Assembly: GCA_036260805.1 (NCBI GenBank)
Contig: DATALZ010000023.1
Location: 1 to 45,211 of the forward strand
Reading direction: 5' to 3'
From: Thermocaproicibacter sp036260805
GTDB taxonomy: Bacteria; Bacillota; Clostridia; Oscillospirales; Acutalibacteraceae
Length of the DNA: 45,211 bases
Below are positions 33,043-40,976 of the stretch, piece after piece; the first letter of the stretch is position 1; each line of letters opens with the position of its first letter. The notes beneath the pieces were generated by a model, which saw only the letters and a program-made list of their open reading frames with translations, was not told where the DNA came from and ran no database searches. The translations under genes were made by a program, and so were the position numbers.

Positions 33043-33948
33043 TTACTTTTCGTAGATTGCCGCGATTTTCTTTGCTTTCTCCAGAAGAATCGACCGCACT
33101 TCCGGCGGGGACACTACCTGCAAATCTTCACCGAACGACAACAGATAGCCGTAAATCCAGTCGCTTTCCGGGTAATCCGCAATGACGGTAAAACTGCCGT
33201 CAGGGTTGCGGCTCACCCCACCCGGGTAAAAATCGTCATAAACCCGATAGGCAGCACTCGGTGAAATCCATAATTTCAGTCTGACGCGTTTGCCGATATC
33301 CGCAGCGGACTGCAGCGGCGGCACAGGCAGCTCACGTCGCTGAAAATGTTCCTGCGAAAGTTCGATTGCTTCCATTCGGCCGATTTTAAATGTGCGGAAA
33401 TCCTGTTTTGTGCGGCAGAACGCCTGAAGATACCAGCATCCGGTCTTAAAGCTCAGTTTTTCCGGTTCTACGATTCGGCGGCTCTTCTCGCCGTTTGAAT
33501 TGTAATATGTAAACTCCAGAAGGAAGCATTCCAGAATTGCGGTTTTCAGCAGATCAAATCTCTCCCGCTCTTCCCTACCGCTGTCCCATTCGCAGAAATC
33601 AACGTCAATCCAGTCTATGCGGCCCTTATGGAACAGACCGCTCAGCCGGGATAGCAATTCTCCGTTATGGGACGCATTGGTTGCTTTCAAACTTTCCAGC
33701 GCAAACAGAATCTCATTTTGCTCCTGTGCGGATAGAAGGGATTTGTCCAATGTGAAATGATCCATCAAACGGATTCCGCCGCTTCTGCCGCGGTTGGCAT
33801 AAATCGGAATCCCTGCACCGCTTAAAGTGTCGATATCCCGGTATATGGTACGCGTCGTAACCTCGAAGCGTTCCGCAAGCTCCCCAGCCGTAACGTTTCC
33901 GCGCTCCATCAGCAAATATACAATTTCAAACAGCCTGTTGATCTGCAT
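33043..33948 (-). CDS. YafY-type HTH / WYL-domain transcriptional regulator
   Basis: 301 residues. The N-terminal winged helix (INRLFEIVYLLMERGNVTAG, then ELAERFEVTTRTIYRDIDTL) is a DeoR-like HTH_11 domain. The WYL core is at CWYLQAFCRTKQDFRTFKIG (about residues 156-175), and the WCX-like C-terminal end is present. AAAAGGATGGG precedes the ATG. Such proteins sense small ligands through the WYL domain and usually control neighbouring genes. Here the nearest candidate is the GyrI-like gene downstream. A remnant copy of its 5' end lies at 34395-34455. Confidence 0.93.
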   Translation of the reverse strand: MQINRLFEIVYLLMERGNVTAGELAERFEVTTRTIYRDIDTLSGAGIPIYANRGRSGGIRLMDHFTLDKSLLSAQEQNEILFALESLKATNASHNGELLSRLSGLFHKGRIDWIDVDFCEWDSGREERERFDLLKTAILECFLLEFTYYNSNGEKSRRIVEPEKLSFKTGCWYLQAFCRTKQDFRTFKIGRMEAIELSQEHFQRRELPVPPLQSAADIGKRVRLKLWISPSAAYRVYDDFYPGGVSRNPDGSFTVIADYPESDWIYGYLLSFGEDLQVVSPPEVRSILLEKAKKIAAIYEK

Positions 33949-34142
33949 TCCCGACCCATCCTTTTATACTGGTTAACAAAGCAATCCATAGTATTTTGGA
34001 ATCATACTGACATTTATCCTACTATTCTTTTATCGTGCTGTAAATATAATTAAAAAATTAAGAATAAATCACCGACGCAAATCGAATAAATCCACCAATC
34101 CGCAGCACAATAAAAAAACAACACGATAAAGGAGCAATTGCC

Positions 34143-34313
34143 ATGACTAAACCACACAATATGCCGGATGAATTTGATGAAATTGGCGGCGATGAACTGG
34201 AAACAGATGACTTCAGTCAGACCGGCAAGTCATATAACGATATGATTCAGTATCTGCTTTCGGGAGAAGCAGACGACCTTTCAATGGAATTCGGTGATAA
34301 CATACCGGATTAA
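34143..34313 (+). CDS. Small acidic protein of unknown function (56 residues)
   Basis: A short gene with a strong AAAGGAG 8 nt before the ATG. The product begins MTKPHNMPDEFDEIGGDELE and ends MEFGDNIPD. It contains about sixteen Asp/Glu against two Lys and no Arg, so it is very acidic, and it has no cysteine, signal or membrane helix. The central KSYNDMIQYLLSGEADDLS could form an amphipathic helix. It lies between the WYL regulator and the MerR gene, flanked by similar short sequences. A regulatory or binding-partner protein is possible; I do not recognise a family. Confidence 0.6.
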   Translation: MTKPHNMPDEFDEIGGDELETDDFSQTGKSYNDMIQYLLSGEADDLSMEFGDNIPD

Positions 34314-34325
34314 AATTTTGAAAAA

Positions 34326-34369
34326 ACTCCTCCGTCTTATGGAGAAATTCCCAAGTAAGGCGGAGGAGT
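34326..34369 (-). terminator. Intergenic hairpin of the ACTCCT/GGAGT family (copy a)
   Basis: A 14-bp stem (34326-34339 with 34356-34369, one wobble) is followed on the minus strand by TTTTTT, so it probably ends the MerR transcript. It shares its arm ends and a CTTA-TTGGG-type inner stretch with copies at 40731-40781 and 44317-44360. Confidence 0.7.
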
Positions 34370-34394
34370 TATTATGTCCAATTAATTAAACCGT

Positions 34395-34427
34395 TTAGAC
34401 GATCTCAAACAGCCTGTTAATCTACAT
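34395..34427 (-). pseudogene. Remnant of a YafY/WYL regulator 5' end
   Basis: On the minus strand the sequence reads Met-stop-Ile-Asn-Arg-Leu-Phe-Glu-Ile-Val-stop, a degraded copy of the first ten codons of the WYL regulator. 22 of 25 bases at 34403-34427 match 33924-33948. A second short match (34441-34455 to 34013-34027) continues upstream with a deletion between. It looks like the scar of a duplicated regulator gene. Confidence 0.5.
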
Positions 34428-34522
34428 ATTTTGTCTTCTGTTTATCCTGCTATTCAATGGCGCAGCGGTAAAGAAGATACCCGCAAAACGCGGACTGCCA
34501 AACCGCACATGCCGGCAACAGA

Positions 34523-35200
34523 TTACCTTTGCGACGTTAAGAGCTGCAGATGCAGCAGGGGCAGCAGCGTATTGATATTCTCGAAGCACTCGAGGATCAG
34601 CTTTTCCTTTTCCGCGTCGGTCATATTCTCCTGGTCTTTCTGCTTGATGTATTTTGTGAATGCATCGTTTTCAATGGTGATGAGCTCGCGCATTTTCTGC
34701 ACAAAATCCCGGATGACCGACATGGGCAGACCGAAATCAAGAAAATATTTAGCCAGCTTGCAGATCGTCAGGCTGTAGGAAGAAAACAAGGTACCAGAAG
34801 GGTCGATCGGCGAGATGACCGAAAGCTCCGTAAGCTGGTGGATCATATCGTCGTCAACGCCGGATTCCTTAATCTGCCGCATACTCACAGGCTGGTCAAT
34901 GGAACCGAGCGGAAGAAGCCTGTTCATCGACCGAATGGAATTCAGCAGCGGATTGATGTCGATGAGCGCCCGCCTGTTGCTCATCACCTGCTTCATCTGC
35001 GCTAAGGAGAGGCCAGCGTCTTTCAGTTTCTGAATCAGCTTCAGCCGGCTGATAAATTTTTCATTATAGTATGCCATATTCTTCGCGGATTTCTCCGGCG
35101 GAGGAAGCAGCCCTTCCTTAATGTAAAAACCGATTGTCGCCCGCGAAAACCCCGTGAGCCTTTCGAGGTCACGCATAGGTATGCTTTGGCCATTATCCAC
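34523..35200 (-). CDS. MerR-family transcriptional regulator
   Basis: 225 residues. The N-terminal MerR winged helix (MRDLERLTGFSRATIGFYIKEGLLPPPEK, about residues 9-37) is followed by a RLKLIQKLKDAGLSLAQMKQV helix and a longer C-terminal region of mixed helices without cysteine metal ligands. It probably senses a drug-like or lipid-like compound rather than a metal. The start is GTG with AGGGGAGGGG upstream. It is divergent from an MMPL exporter, and their promoters overlap a palindrome, so it very probably regulates that exporter and itself. Confidence 0.92.
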   Translation of the reverse strand: MDNGQSIPMRDLERLTGFSRATIGFYIKEGLLPPPEKSAKNMAYYNEKFISRLKLIQKLKDAGLSLAQMKQVMSNRRALIDINPLLNSIRSMNRLLPLGSIDQPVSMRQIKESGVDDDMIHQLTELSVISPIDPSGTLFSSYSLTICKLAKYFLDFGLPMSVIRDFVQKMRELITIENDAFTKYIKQKDQENMTDAEKEKLILECFENINTLLPLLHLQLLTSQR

Positions 35201-35220
35201 AAAAATCCCCTCCCCTTATA

Positions 35221-35249
35221 ACTATAAATTAAAGCCCTTTCTTTGTCAA
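35221..35249 (-). promoter_or_regulatory. Promoter of the merR-type gene
   Basis: On the minus strand TTGACA (35244-35249), 17 bp, TATAGT (35221-35226). The -35 box lies in the left arm of the palindrome at 35242-35262. Confidence 0.8.
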
Positions 35250-35262
35250 TTGTATTGACAAA
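35242..35262. promoter_or_regulatory. Palindromic operator spanning both divergent -35 boxes
   Basis: TTTGTCAAT (35242-35250), TGT, ATTGACAAA (35254-35262) form a perfect 9-bp inverted repeat. Each arm contains the -35 box of one of the two divergent promoters, so one dimer bound here could block both genes. Confidence 0.7.
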
Positions 35263-35283
35263 AGGTGGAAGTGTTCCTATACT
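35255..35283 (+). promoter_or_regulatory. Promoter of the MMPL exporter gene
   Basis: TTGACA (35255-35260), 17 bp, TATACT (35278-35283), a near-consensus sigma-A promoter about 47 bp before the GTG start. The 17-bp spacer differs from the 19-20 bp spacer of classical MerR-activated promoters. Confidence 0.85.
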
Positions 35284-35329
35284 GTTAAGTATAAAGCTTT
35301 ACTTATTACTTTTCAAGAGGTGTCGCAAC

Positions 35330-38300
35330 GTGAGCAGATTATTGAAATGGAGATGGGCGCTTTTTGTCCTGTGGATCGGCCTTCTGGCGGTTTCAATCGT
35401 CACCATGCCGGATATCAGCGAGCTGGTGCGTACAAAGGGAAGCACCACTGTCAGCAGTACAAGCTCGTCTATGGTCGCGGACAACATTCTTAAGGAAATG
35501 GACCGCTCCAACCATGTAAAAAGTGCAAAAACCAAAAATGTCAGCATGGTGCTGATTTACTACAACAAAAACACCCTGTCGGACACCGACAAGCAGAACA
35601 TCAAGTCCAAAGTGGAAAATCTCAAAAGCAATGAGAGTCGGTACGGAATTCTTACCGTTTCGGATTTGTTTGCCGATTCCAACCTCGCGGACACTTATAT
35701 TTCAAAAGACAAAACCACCCTGATGGTACCGATCACACTCGATAAAGGGACGCGTACCGTCGATTCCATCCGCTCGAATATCATGGCAGACATGAAGGCG
35801 GATGGCTCCGAGCTGTACTCGACCAGCGGGGATTTGGTAAACGAAGACTTCGTTCAGGAAACGGAAGCGGGCGTTCAGAAAACCGAGCTGATTACGATTA
35901 TCTTCATCGTCGCCGTTCTTCTGCTGATTTTCCGCTCTCCCGTTACCCCGTTCATGAACCTGCTGACAGTCGGCATCTCTTTCCTCGTATCTTTGAATAT
36001 TACTTTCCAGTTTGTAAAATTTGCTGATTTCCCTGTTTCGAATTATACGCAGATTTTTCTTGTGCTGATCCTGTTCGGAATCGGCACCGATTATACGATG
36101 CTGCTGCTCACACGGTTTAAGGAAGAACTTGCAAAAGGCCGCGACTGCGACACAGCAATCGCTAACACCTACCGGACGGCAGGTAAAACCATCCTTTTCA
36201 GTTCCTGCACCATTCTGATTGGCTTCGTATGCCTGTATTTCGTGCAGTTCCTGTTCTACCGCTCGGCTTCGGCCGTCGCCATCGGCATTGTTGTGCTCGA
36301 CCTGGTTCTGTTCACATTTGTGCCGGGAATTTTAAGGCTTCTGGGCCGGAATCTGTTCTGGTCGCCGTTTAAAAGCACCGGCCATGCCGACAGCAAGGTA
36401 TGGGAAAAGGTCTCAAGATTTTCAACAAAGTGCCCGTACGCAGCAATCGCTTTCGCAGCGCTTGCCTGCTGCACCATCTTTTTTTACAACAACACCCTTT
36501 CGTACAACAATATGAAAGAAGTGCTTCCGTCTTACCCGTCCATTAAAGGGTATGACATTGTCTCGACGCATTTCAGCGCCGGGCAGGCCATGCCACTCAC
36601 CATAGCCATTGAAAATAAAACGCCCCTGAACAGCCAAAGCGCGCTGGGAACCATCGACTCCATAACCGAAGCCGTGAAAGGCGTGAAGGGTGTAAAAAGT
36701 GTTTACAGTGTGACACAGCCAAAAGCAGGAAAAATTGACGACCTGTACCTTGGAAAACAGGCAAGGACGCTGAACAACGGCTTGAATTCCGCCAAAAACG
36801 GCATTGGGGAAATCAGCAGCGGCCTGAATTCCGCAATAAAGCAGTTGAAGTCCGCCACAAAAGGCACCGGGTCTCTCGGGCAGCTCCAATCCGGCACCGC
36901 ATCGCTCTCTTCCGGTCTCGAAACAGCCGCCGCTGCGTCCGGCCAGGTTTCTGACGGGCTGAAAAAGCTGAAGTCCGGTTCGGGCAGCCTTGCCGAAAAT
37001 CTCGCCGCGCTGGAAAGTGCAAGCGGAAAGCTCGGGAACGGGCTCTCTTACAGCGCTGAAGTCTCGTCGCAAATTACCGGAGGCATTGGCAAAATCAAAA
37101 CCAATCTTGCCATGATGCAGATGATGCTGAACGGCATGACGGCGAACTACGGCACAATGAAAGACAGCCTGAACGGTGTTGGCACCACACTCGGCGACGT
37201 AAACACCAACCTCACAAGTGCCGGAGGCAGTCTGACCGACCTTGGAACCCAGGTGGGCATCCTCACTCAGCAGCTTGGCAGAAACAGTGCTTACACCAGC
37301 GAACTTGTTTCAATGGGCGGGGATATGTCCAAAATGAAGACAAACCTGCAGAATGTTGGCGGCGACCTTCTGAAAATGCAGACCGTCCTGCAGGGATTCA
37401 GCTCATCCGCAGGCGAAAGTGCAGGCATTACCCAAGCGCAAAATGGACTGAGCACCATGCTGAACGCGCTTGGCCAACTGGAATCCGCAAGTTCGCAGCT
37501 CAGCAGCGGCCTGCTAGGCGCGGCTTCGGGCAGCCGGAAAATTGCGGCCGCCGCGGCACAACTTAACGCCGGCGCGGAACAGTTGGATGCGGGCCTTGCC
37601 AAAGCTTCTCAGGGACAGGAGAAAGTAGCAGCGGGCCTCACGCAGCTCAGCAGCGGTGCAAAGCGGATTCAGTCCGCCCAGGACAAGCTGATCAGCGGCG
37701 TGGAAAAAGTCGCATCACAGGCTACGGAGCTTTCCGACGGGCTGAGCAAAGCGGTCAATGGGCTGAACAAGGTTTCCGGCGGTTTGAGCTCGGCGGGCGA
37801 CTATCTCGGCGGCCTTGCCGGTTCCTCATACTCCGGCTCCATCTTTTATATCCCAAACGATAAAATCAACACAGGCGATTTTACAACATCCATGAACAAT
37901 TATATGTCGTCCGACCGAAAAATCACAAAACTCATTGTCATGCTGAGCATTGACCCATATTCCAACGATGCGATGGATGTTGTCAAGAATATTCACGGCG
38001 CCGTGGACGCGTCCCTGAAAAATTCATCCATCAGCGGAGCAACCTGCGGCATTTCAGGCATTACACAAAGCAACATGGATTTGAATGACATGTCGAACAA
38101 TGATTTTTCCAAAGCGAGAATCATAATGCTTGCCGGAATTTTCCTGATTCTTCTGATTGTTACCCGCAGCTTCTGGATGCCTATTTTCGTACTTTCCTCC
38201 CTGGTTGCGTCCTATTTTATTGCAAACTCCCTTTCTGGCCTGTTGTTTCGAACCCTGCTCGGTCGGCCACAGCTTTCGTGGGTGATTCCTTTCTGCTCCT

Positions 38301-38644
38301 TCGTCATGACGATTGCGCTGGGTGTAGACTACAGCATCTTTTTGATCATGCGGCACAATGAAAACAAGAACATGAAAGCAACGGACTCCATTGTCCTCGC
38401 ATGCCGAAAGGTTGGGGGCGTTATCACATCCGCGGCGCTCATTCTTTCCGGCACCTTCGCTGCCATGTATCCTTCCGGAATCACCACGCTGATGGAAATT
38501 TCAATCACTGTCATATTCGGGCTGCTGACGCTGTGCCTCGTCTTCCTGCCTATGGCCATCCCCGCGTTGATCTCTCTGCAGGCAAAAATAGAATCGCTGA
38601 AATACAACGAACGATTTATGAAAATGACGGAAGAGGACGAATAG
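35330..38644 (+). CDS. MMPL-family (RND-type) membrane transporter with long periplasmic-type repeat region
   Basis: A large membrane protein of 1104 residues. An N-terminal helix (ALFVLWIGLLAVSIVTMP) is followed by an extracytoplasmic domain and a first bundle of helices (about 185-380, with LILFGIGTDYTMLLLTRFKEE as the MMPL helix-4 motif). Next comes a long soluble Ser/Gly/Ala/Leu-rich helical region (about 485-830) with repeated GLxxAxxGxxxLxSG patterns like those of YhgE/Pip proteins. The second bundle contains ALGVDYSIFLIMRHNENK. GTG at 35330 has AGAGGTG 7 nt upstream; the frame open to 35243 is upstream of the promoter -10 and is rejected. It probably exports a lipid or hydrophobic compound under control of the divergent MerR protein. 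Confidence 0.93.
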   Translation: MSRLLKWRWALFVLWIGLLAVSIVTMPDISELVRTKGSTTVSSTSSSMVADNILKEMDRSNHVKSAKTKNVSMVLIYYNKNTLSDTDKQNIKSKVENLKSNESRYGILTVSDLFADSNLADTYISKDKTTLMVPITLDKGTRTVDSIRSNIMADMKADGSELYSTSGDLVNEDFVQETEAGVQKTELITIIFIVAVLLLIFRSPVTPFMNLLTVGISFLVSLNITFQFVKFADFPVSNYTQIFLVLILFGIGTDYTMLLLTRFKEELAKGRDCDTAIANTYRTAGKTILFSSCTILIGFVCLYFVQFLFYRSASAVAIGIVVLDLVLFTFVPGILRLLGRNLFWSPFKSTGHADSKVWEKVSRFSTKCPYAAIAFAALACCTIFFYNNTLSYNNMKEVLPSYPSIKGYDIVSTHFSAGQAMPLTIAIENKTPLNSQSALGTIDSITEAVKGVKGVKSVYSVTQPKAGKIDDLYLGKQARTLNNGLNSAKNGIGEISSGLNSAIKQLKSATKGTGSLGQLQSGTASLSSGLETAAAASGQVSDGLKKLKSGSGSLAENLAALESASGKLGNGLSYSAEVSSQITGGIGKIKTNLAMMQMMLNGMTANYGTMKDSLNGVGTTLGDVNTNLTSAGGSLTDLGTQVGILTQQLGRNSAYTSELVSMGGDMSKMKTNLQNVGGDLLKMQTVLQGFSSSAGESAGITQAQNGLSTMLNALGQLESASSQLSSGLLGAASGSRKIAAAAAQLNAGAEQLDAGLAKASQGQEKVAAGLTQLSSGAKRIQSAQDKLISGVEKVASQATELSDGLSKAVNGLNKVSGGLSSAGDYLGGLAGSSYSGSIFYIPNDKINTGDFTTSMNNYMSSDRKITKLIVMLSIDPYSNDAMDVVKNIHGAVDASLKNSSISGATCGISGITQSNMDLNDMSNNDFSKARIIMLAGIFLILLIVTRSFWMPIFVLSSLVASYFIANSLSGLLFRTLLGRPQLSWVIPFCSFVMTIALGVDYSIFLIMRHNENKNMKATDSIVLACRKVGGVITSAALILSGTFAAMYPSGITTLMEISITVIFGLLTLCLVFLPMAIPALISLQAKIESLKYNERFMKMTEEDE

Positions 38645-38694
38645 TCCAGACCGAAATTTTCCGAAATAACAGCTTACATTCTTTTAAATAGAAA

Positions 38695-38756
38695 CACTCC
38701 TTCCCCTGCCAAACGGTTTTTAACCGCATCCGGCAAAGGGAAGGAGTGATTTTTTA
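38695..38756 (+). terminator. Terminator of the MMPL gene
   Basis: CACTCCTTCCC (38695-38705) pairs with GGGAAGGAGTG (38738-38748), with an inner small hairpin, followed by ATTTTTT. The outer arm ends resemble the hairpin family seen at 34326, 40731 and 44317. Confidence 0.85.
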
Positions 38757-38824
38757 ATATTCTTGGTTTAACGCGTTTCGCCCGTGAGGAGTTATAATAT
38801 CCACTTGATTTACCGCCTGAGCCA

Positions 38825-39838
38825 TTAAAGCAATTTTATCAGGTCATCTAAGATCGGAGCATAGTGCTCGTCTGTTATTCCAAAATCTTTTCCTTTATAC
38901 GTCCATGCAGCTCTTCCAATGCCGTATCTTTCAAATGCACTGTTTATTTCGGAATACCAGTTGAGGGTTGAAACGACATCCGCTTTGTCGATTACTCCGT
39001 ATTCACCGCAATAAAGCGCAACATTACGTTCTTCAGCAACGCGGACTGCATCTGCAAAAACTGCGTCGAAAAAGTTTTGACCGGGCCTGATATTAGAATA
39101 GATCTGATTATTGCATTGAGGAAGATGCTGCGCTGTTTTTGACATAAATTCAGATAACTGATTTGGATATGACATGGAAAAATCCGACGGCATCTCTTTA
39201 ATCCAATAAGCTGACTGATGGGTAAATATCAGCGGTTCATAAAAATGAAAGTTATACACGATGTTTTCATCATACGGCATGGAAAGCAATTTCAAGGAAG
39301 AGATGCTGTTATTCTCAACCCCGCCGATTAAAATAGGAATGGCAGGGGCATATTCTCTGATGGCTTTTACAGTACGACCGGCTATGTCGTTCCATACCTG
39401 AGCAGTATCCTTATCTACAACTTCATTGAGCAGTTCAAAGGCCAGATGATCGGAGAAATCTCCATAACGCCTGGAAAGCTCTTTCCATAAATCAACGAAA
39501 ATATCCTGCAGCTTTTTGTTTTGGAAAAAATCCGCTGATGATTCGTCAAAAGAATAGCCGCATGTTTTGTGTAAATCAAGAATCATATTCAGGCCATATT
39601 TTTCGCACCATCTCAGGCAATTGTTGATGTATTGAAAGCCATCCTCAATAAAATCGCCGTGATCCGTTTCAATAAGCTCATAGTCTACAGGTAATCTGAC
39701 GTGATCCAGTCCCCACGAGGCAATTCGACTGATATCACTTTCCATAATAAATGAATCGTAATGCTGCTTACTGTGGTCACATTGGGATAACCATCCGCCC
39801 AGATTGATACCCTTTTTATATCCTGTAAATTGTTTCAC
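38825..39838 (-). CDS. Glycoside hydrolase family 5 (endoglucanase/glucanase-like), cytoplasmic
   Basis: A retaining TIM-barrel hydrolase of 337 residues. KKGINLGGWLSQ at the start, WGLDHVRLPVDYELIE, LNMILDLHKTCGYSF, the acid/base Glu139 in FELLNEVVD and the nucleophile Glu279 in ALYCGEYGV are the GH5 landmarks. There is no signal peptide, so it should act inside the cell on an imported beta-linked oligosaccharide or glycoside. The start is GTG with AGAGGGG upstream. It is divergent from an AraC regulator across a large palindrome. No sugar transporter is adjacent. Confidence 0.92.
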   Translation of the reverse strand: MKQFTGYKKGINLGGWLSQCDHSKQHYDSFIMESDISRIASWGLDHVRLPVDYELIETDHGDFIEDGFQYINNCLRWCEKYGLNMILDLHKTCGYSFDESSADFFQNKKLQDIFVDLWKELSRRYGDFSDHLAFELLNEVVDKDTAQVWNDIAGRTVKAIREYAPAIPILIGGVENNSISSLKLLSMPYDENIVYNFHFYEPLIFTHQSAYWIKEMPSDFSMSYPNQLSEFMSKTAQHLPQCNNQIYSNIRPGQNFFDAVFADAVRVAEERNVALYCGEYGVIDKADVVSTLNWYSEINSAFERYGIGRAAWTYKGKDFGITDEHYAPILDDLIKLL

Positions 39839-39907
39839 AAAATTCCCCTCTTATCCGTTTATTGGTTCATTTCCTGAAACAAATATATATTGGATTTTAA
39901 AAAAAAT

Positions 39908-39945
39908 ATATCATTATGGTGACTTATTAGTCAAAATAATGATAT
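39908..39945. promoter_or_regulatory. 38-bp palindrome between the GH5 and AraC genes
   Basis: ATATCATTAT (39908-39917) and ATAATGATAT (39936-39945) are perfect arms, and inner TGAC (39920-39923) and GTCA (39930-39933) share the same centre, giving 14 paired positions per arm. There is no T-run. It is likely an operator for the divergent pair. Confidence 0.6.
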
Positions 39946-39970
39946 TATTTTTAAAGAGGGGTGTACCGCG

Positions 39971-40726
39971 ATGGACATAACAAAAGAGTGGAACTATGAA
40001 CAGTTTATCCTGCATGAAAGCAATTTTATCCACGCACCATATGAACCTGAGTTTGCTTTTTACACAGCCGTTAAATCTGGCGATATAAACAGAGTAACAA
40101 AACTGTGCGAAAATAATTTTATTAAAACAAAAGGACTTGGAAAACTGTCGGACAATCCTTTGCACAATGCAGTTTATCATTTTATTATTACAGTTGCTTT
40201 GGTAGCCAGATACTGCATAGACGGCGGAATGGAGCATGAAGTCGCCTATGGGCTCAGCGACTTCTATATTCAAAAGGCAGATAAATGTACGACCGCCGAA
40301 GAGATTTCACGGCTTCACAGTATCATGTCGATAGACTATACAAAAAGAATGAACGTTTTGAAAAAAAATAAGATTTACTCAAAACCGGTTGCAGAGTGTA
40401 TTGATTATATCTATGGCAACCTTCATTTAAGAATAACTCTTGCGATGCTTGCCAATTACGTTGATCTTAACCCTGATTATCTTTCTCGTCTTTTTAAAAA
40501 AGTAACCGGGATTCCGGTCAGCCAGTATATACAACACAAAAAAATCGAAGCAGCTCAGAATATGCTTCGATATATGGACTGTTCAACATCGTTGATTGCA
40601 TCAACACTTGCATTCCCGACGCAAAGCTATTTTACTAAAGTTTTTAAAAAACAAGTAGGAATGACGCCGACAAAATACCGGGAATTCTGGTCAAGGAAAT
40701 TTCAGCCGACAACCGCCGGTATATAA
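39971..40726 (+). CDS. AraC-family transcriptional regulator
   Basis: 251 residues. The C-terminal double helix-turn-helix is clear: LRITLAMLANYVDLNPDYLS, then RLFKKVTGIPVSQYIQHKKI, then AFPTQSYFTKVFKKQVGMTP ending TKYREF. The N-terminal 130 residues are helical and unlike a cupin sugar-binding domain; they include HAPYEPEFAFYTAVKSGD and a cysteine-containing segment. Some AraC regulators with this type of N-terminal part control glycoside metabolism. GAGGGG precedes the ATG. It is divergent from GH5 and probably controls it in response to an unknown signal. Confidence 0.92.
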   Translation: MDITKEWNYEQFILHESNFIHAPYEPEFAFYTAVKSGDINRVTKLCENNFIKTKGLGKLSDNPLHNAVYHFIITVALVARYCIDGGMEHEVAYGLSDFYIQKADKCTTAEEISRLHSIMSIDYTKRMNVLKKNKIYSKPVAECIDYIYGNLHLRITLAMLANYVDLNPDYLSRLFKKVTGIPVSQYIQHKKIEAAQNMLRYMDCSTSLIASTLAFPTQSYFTKVFKKQVGMTPTKYREFWSRKFQPTTAGI

Positions 40727-40730
40727 AAAT

Positions 40731-40781
40731 ACTCCTTTACTCTATGTAGGGCTGAATTCATCCCCAATAAAGTAAAGGAGT
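40731..40781. terminator. Intergenic hairpin of the ACTCCT/GGAGT family (copy c)
   Basis: A perfect 11-bp outer stem (40731-40741 with 40771-40781) starts 4 nt after the AraC stop codon. Read on the minus strand it carries CTTTATTGGGG after the 5' arm, closely matching copy d near spo0A. It can serve as the AraC terminator. Confidence 0.7.
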
Positions 40782-40976
40782 TTATAGGTTGCCTTTATAA
40801 GTTCCAAAACCGTTTTCATGCACATTCTTGGAATATTCGTGGGTATAGAAAATTCAAAAAGATCATGCAAAAAATTCAGACTGAACAGATTTCGATAGCT
40901 CAGGTCAAAAGCATTGTGTTCCGATACATAATGACTAATATCTGAATATGTCCGCCTACAACTTCTTGGAACTTAA

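Noticed and set aside
40738..40967. Minus-strand frame without stops for about 75 codons downstream of the APC permease gene
   Set aside because: There is no start codon with a ribosome-binding site, the frame runs through a hairpin of the repeat family, and the translation is not recognisable. A decayed gene remains possible.
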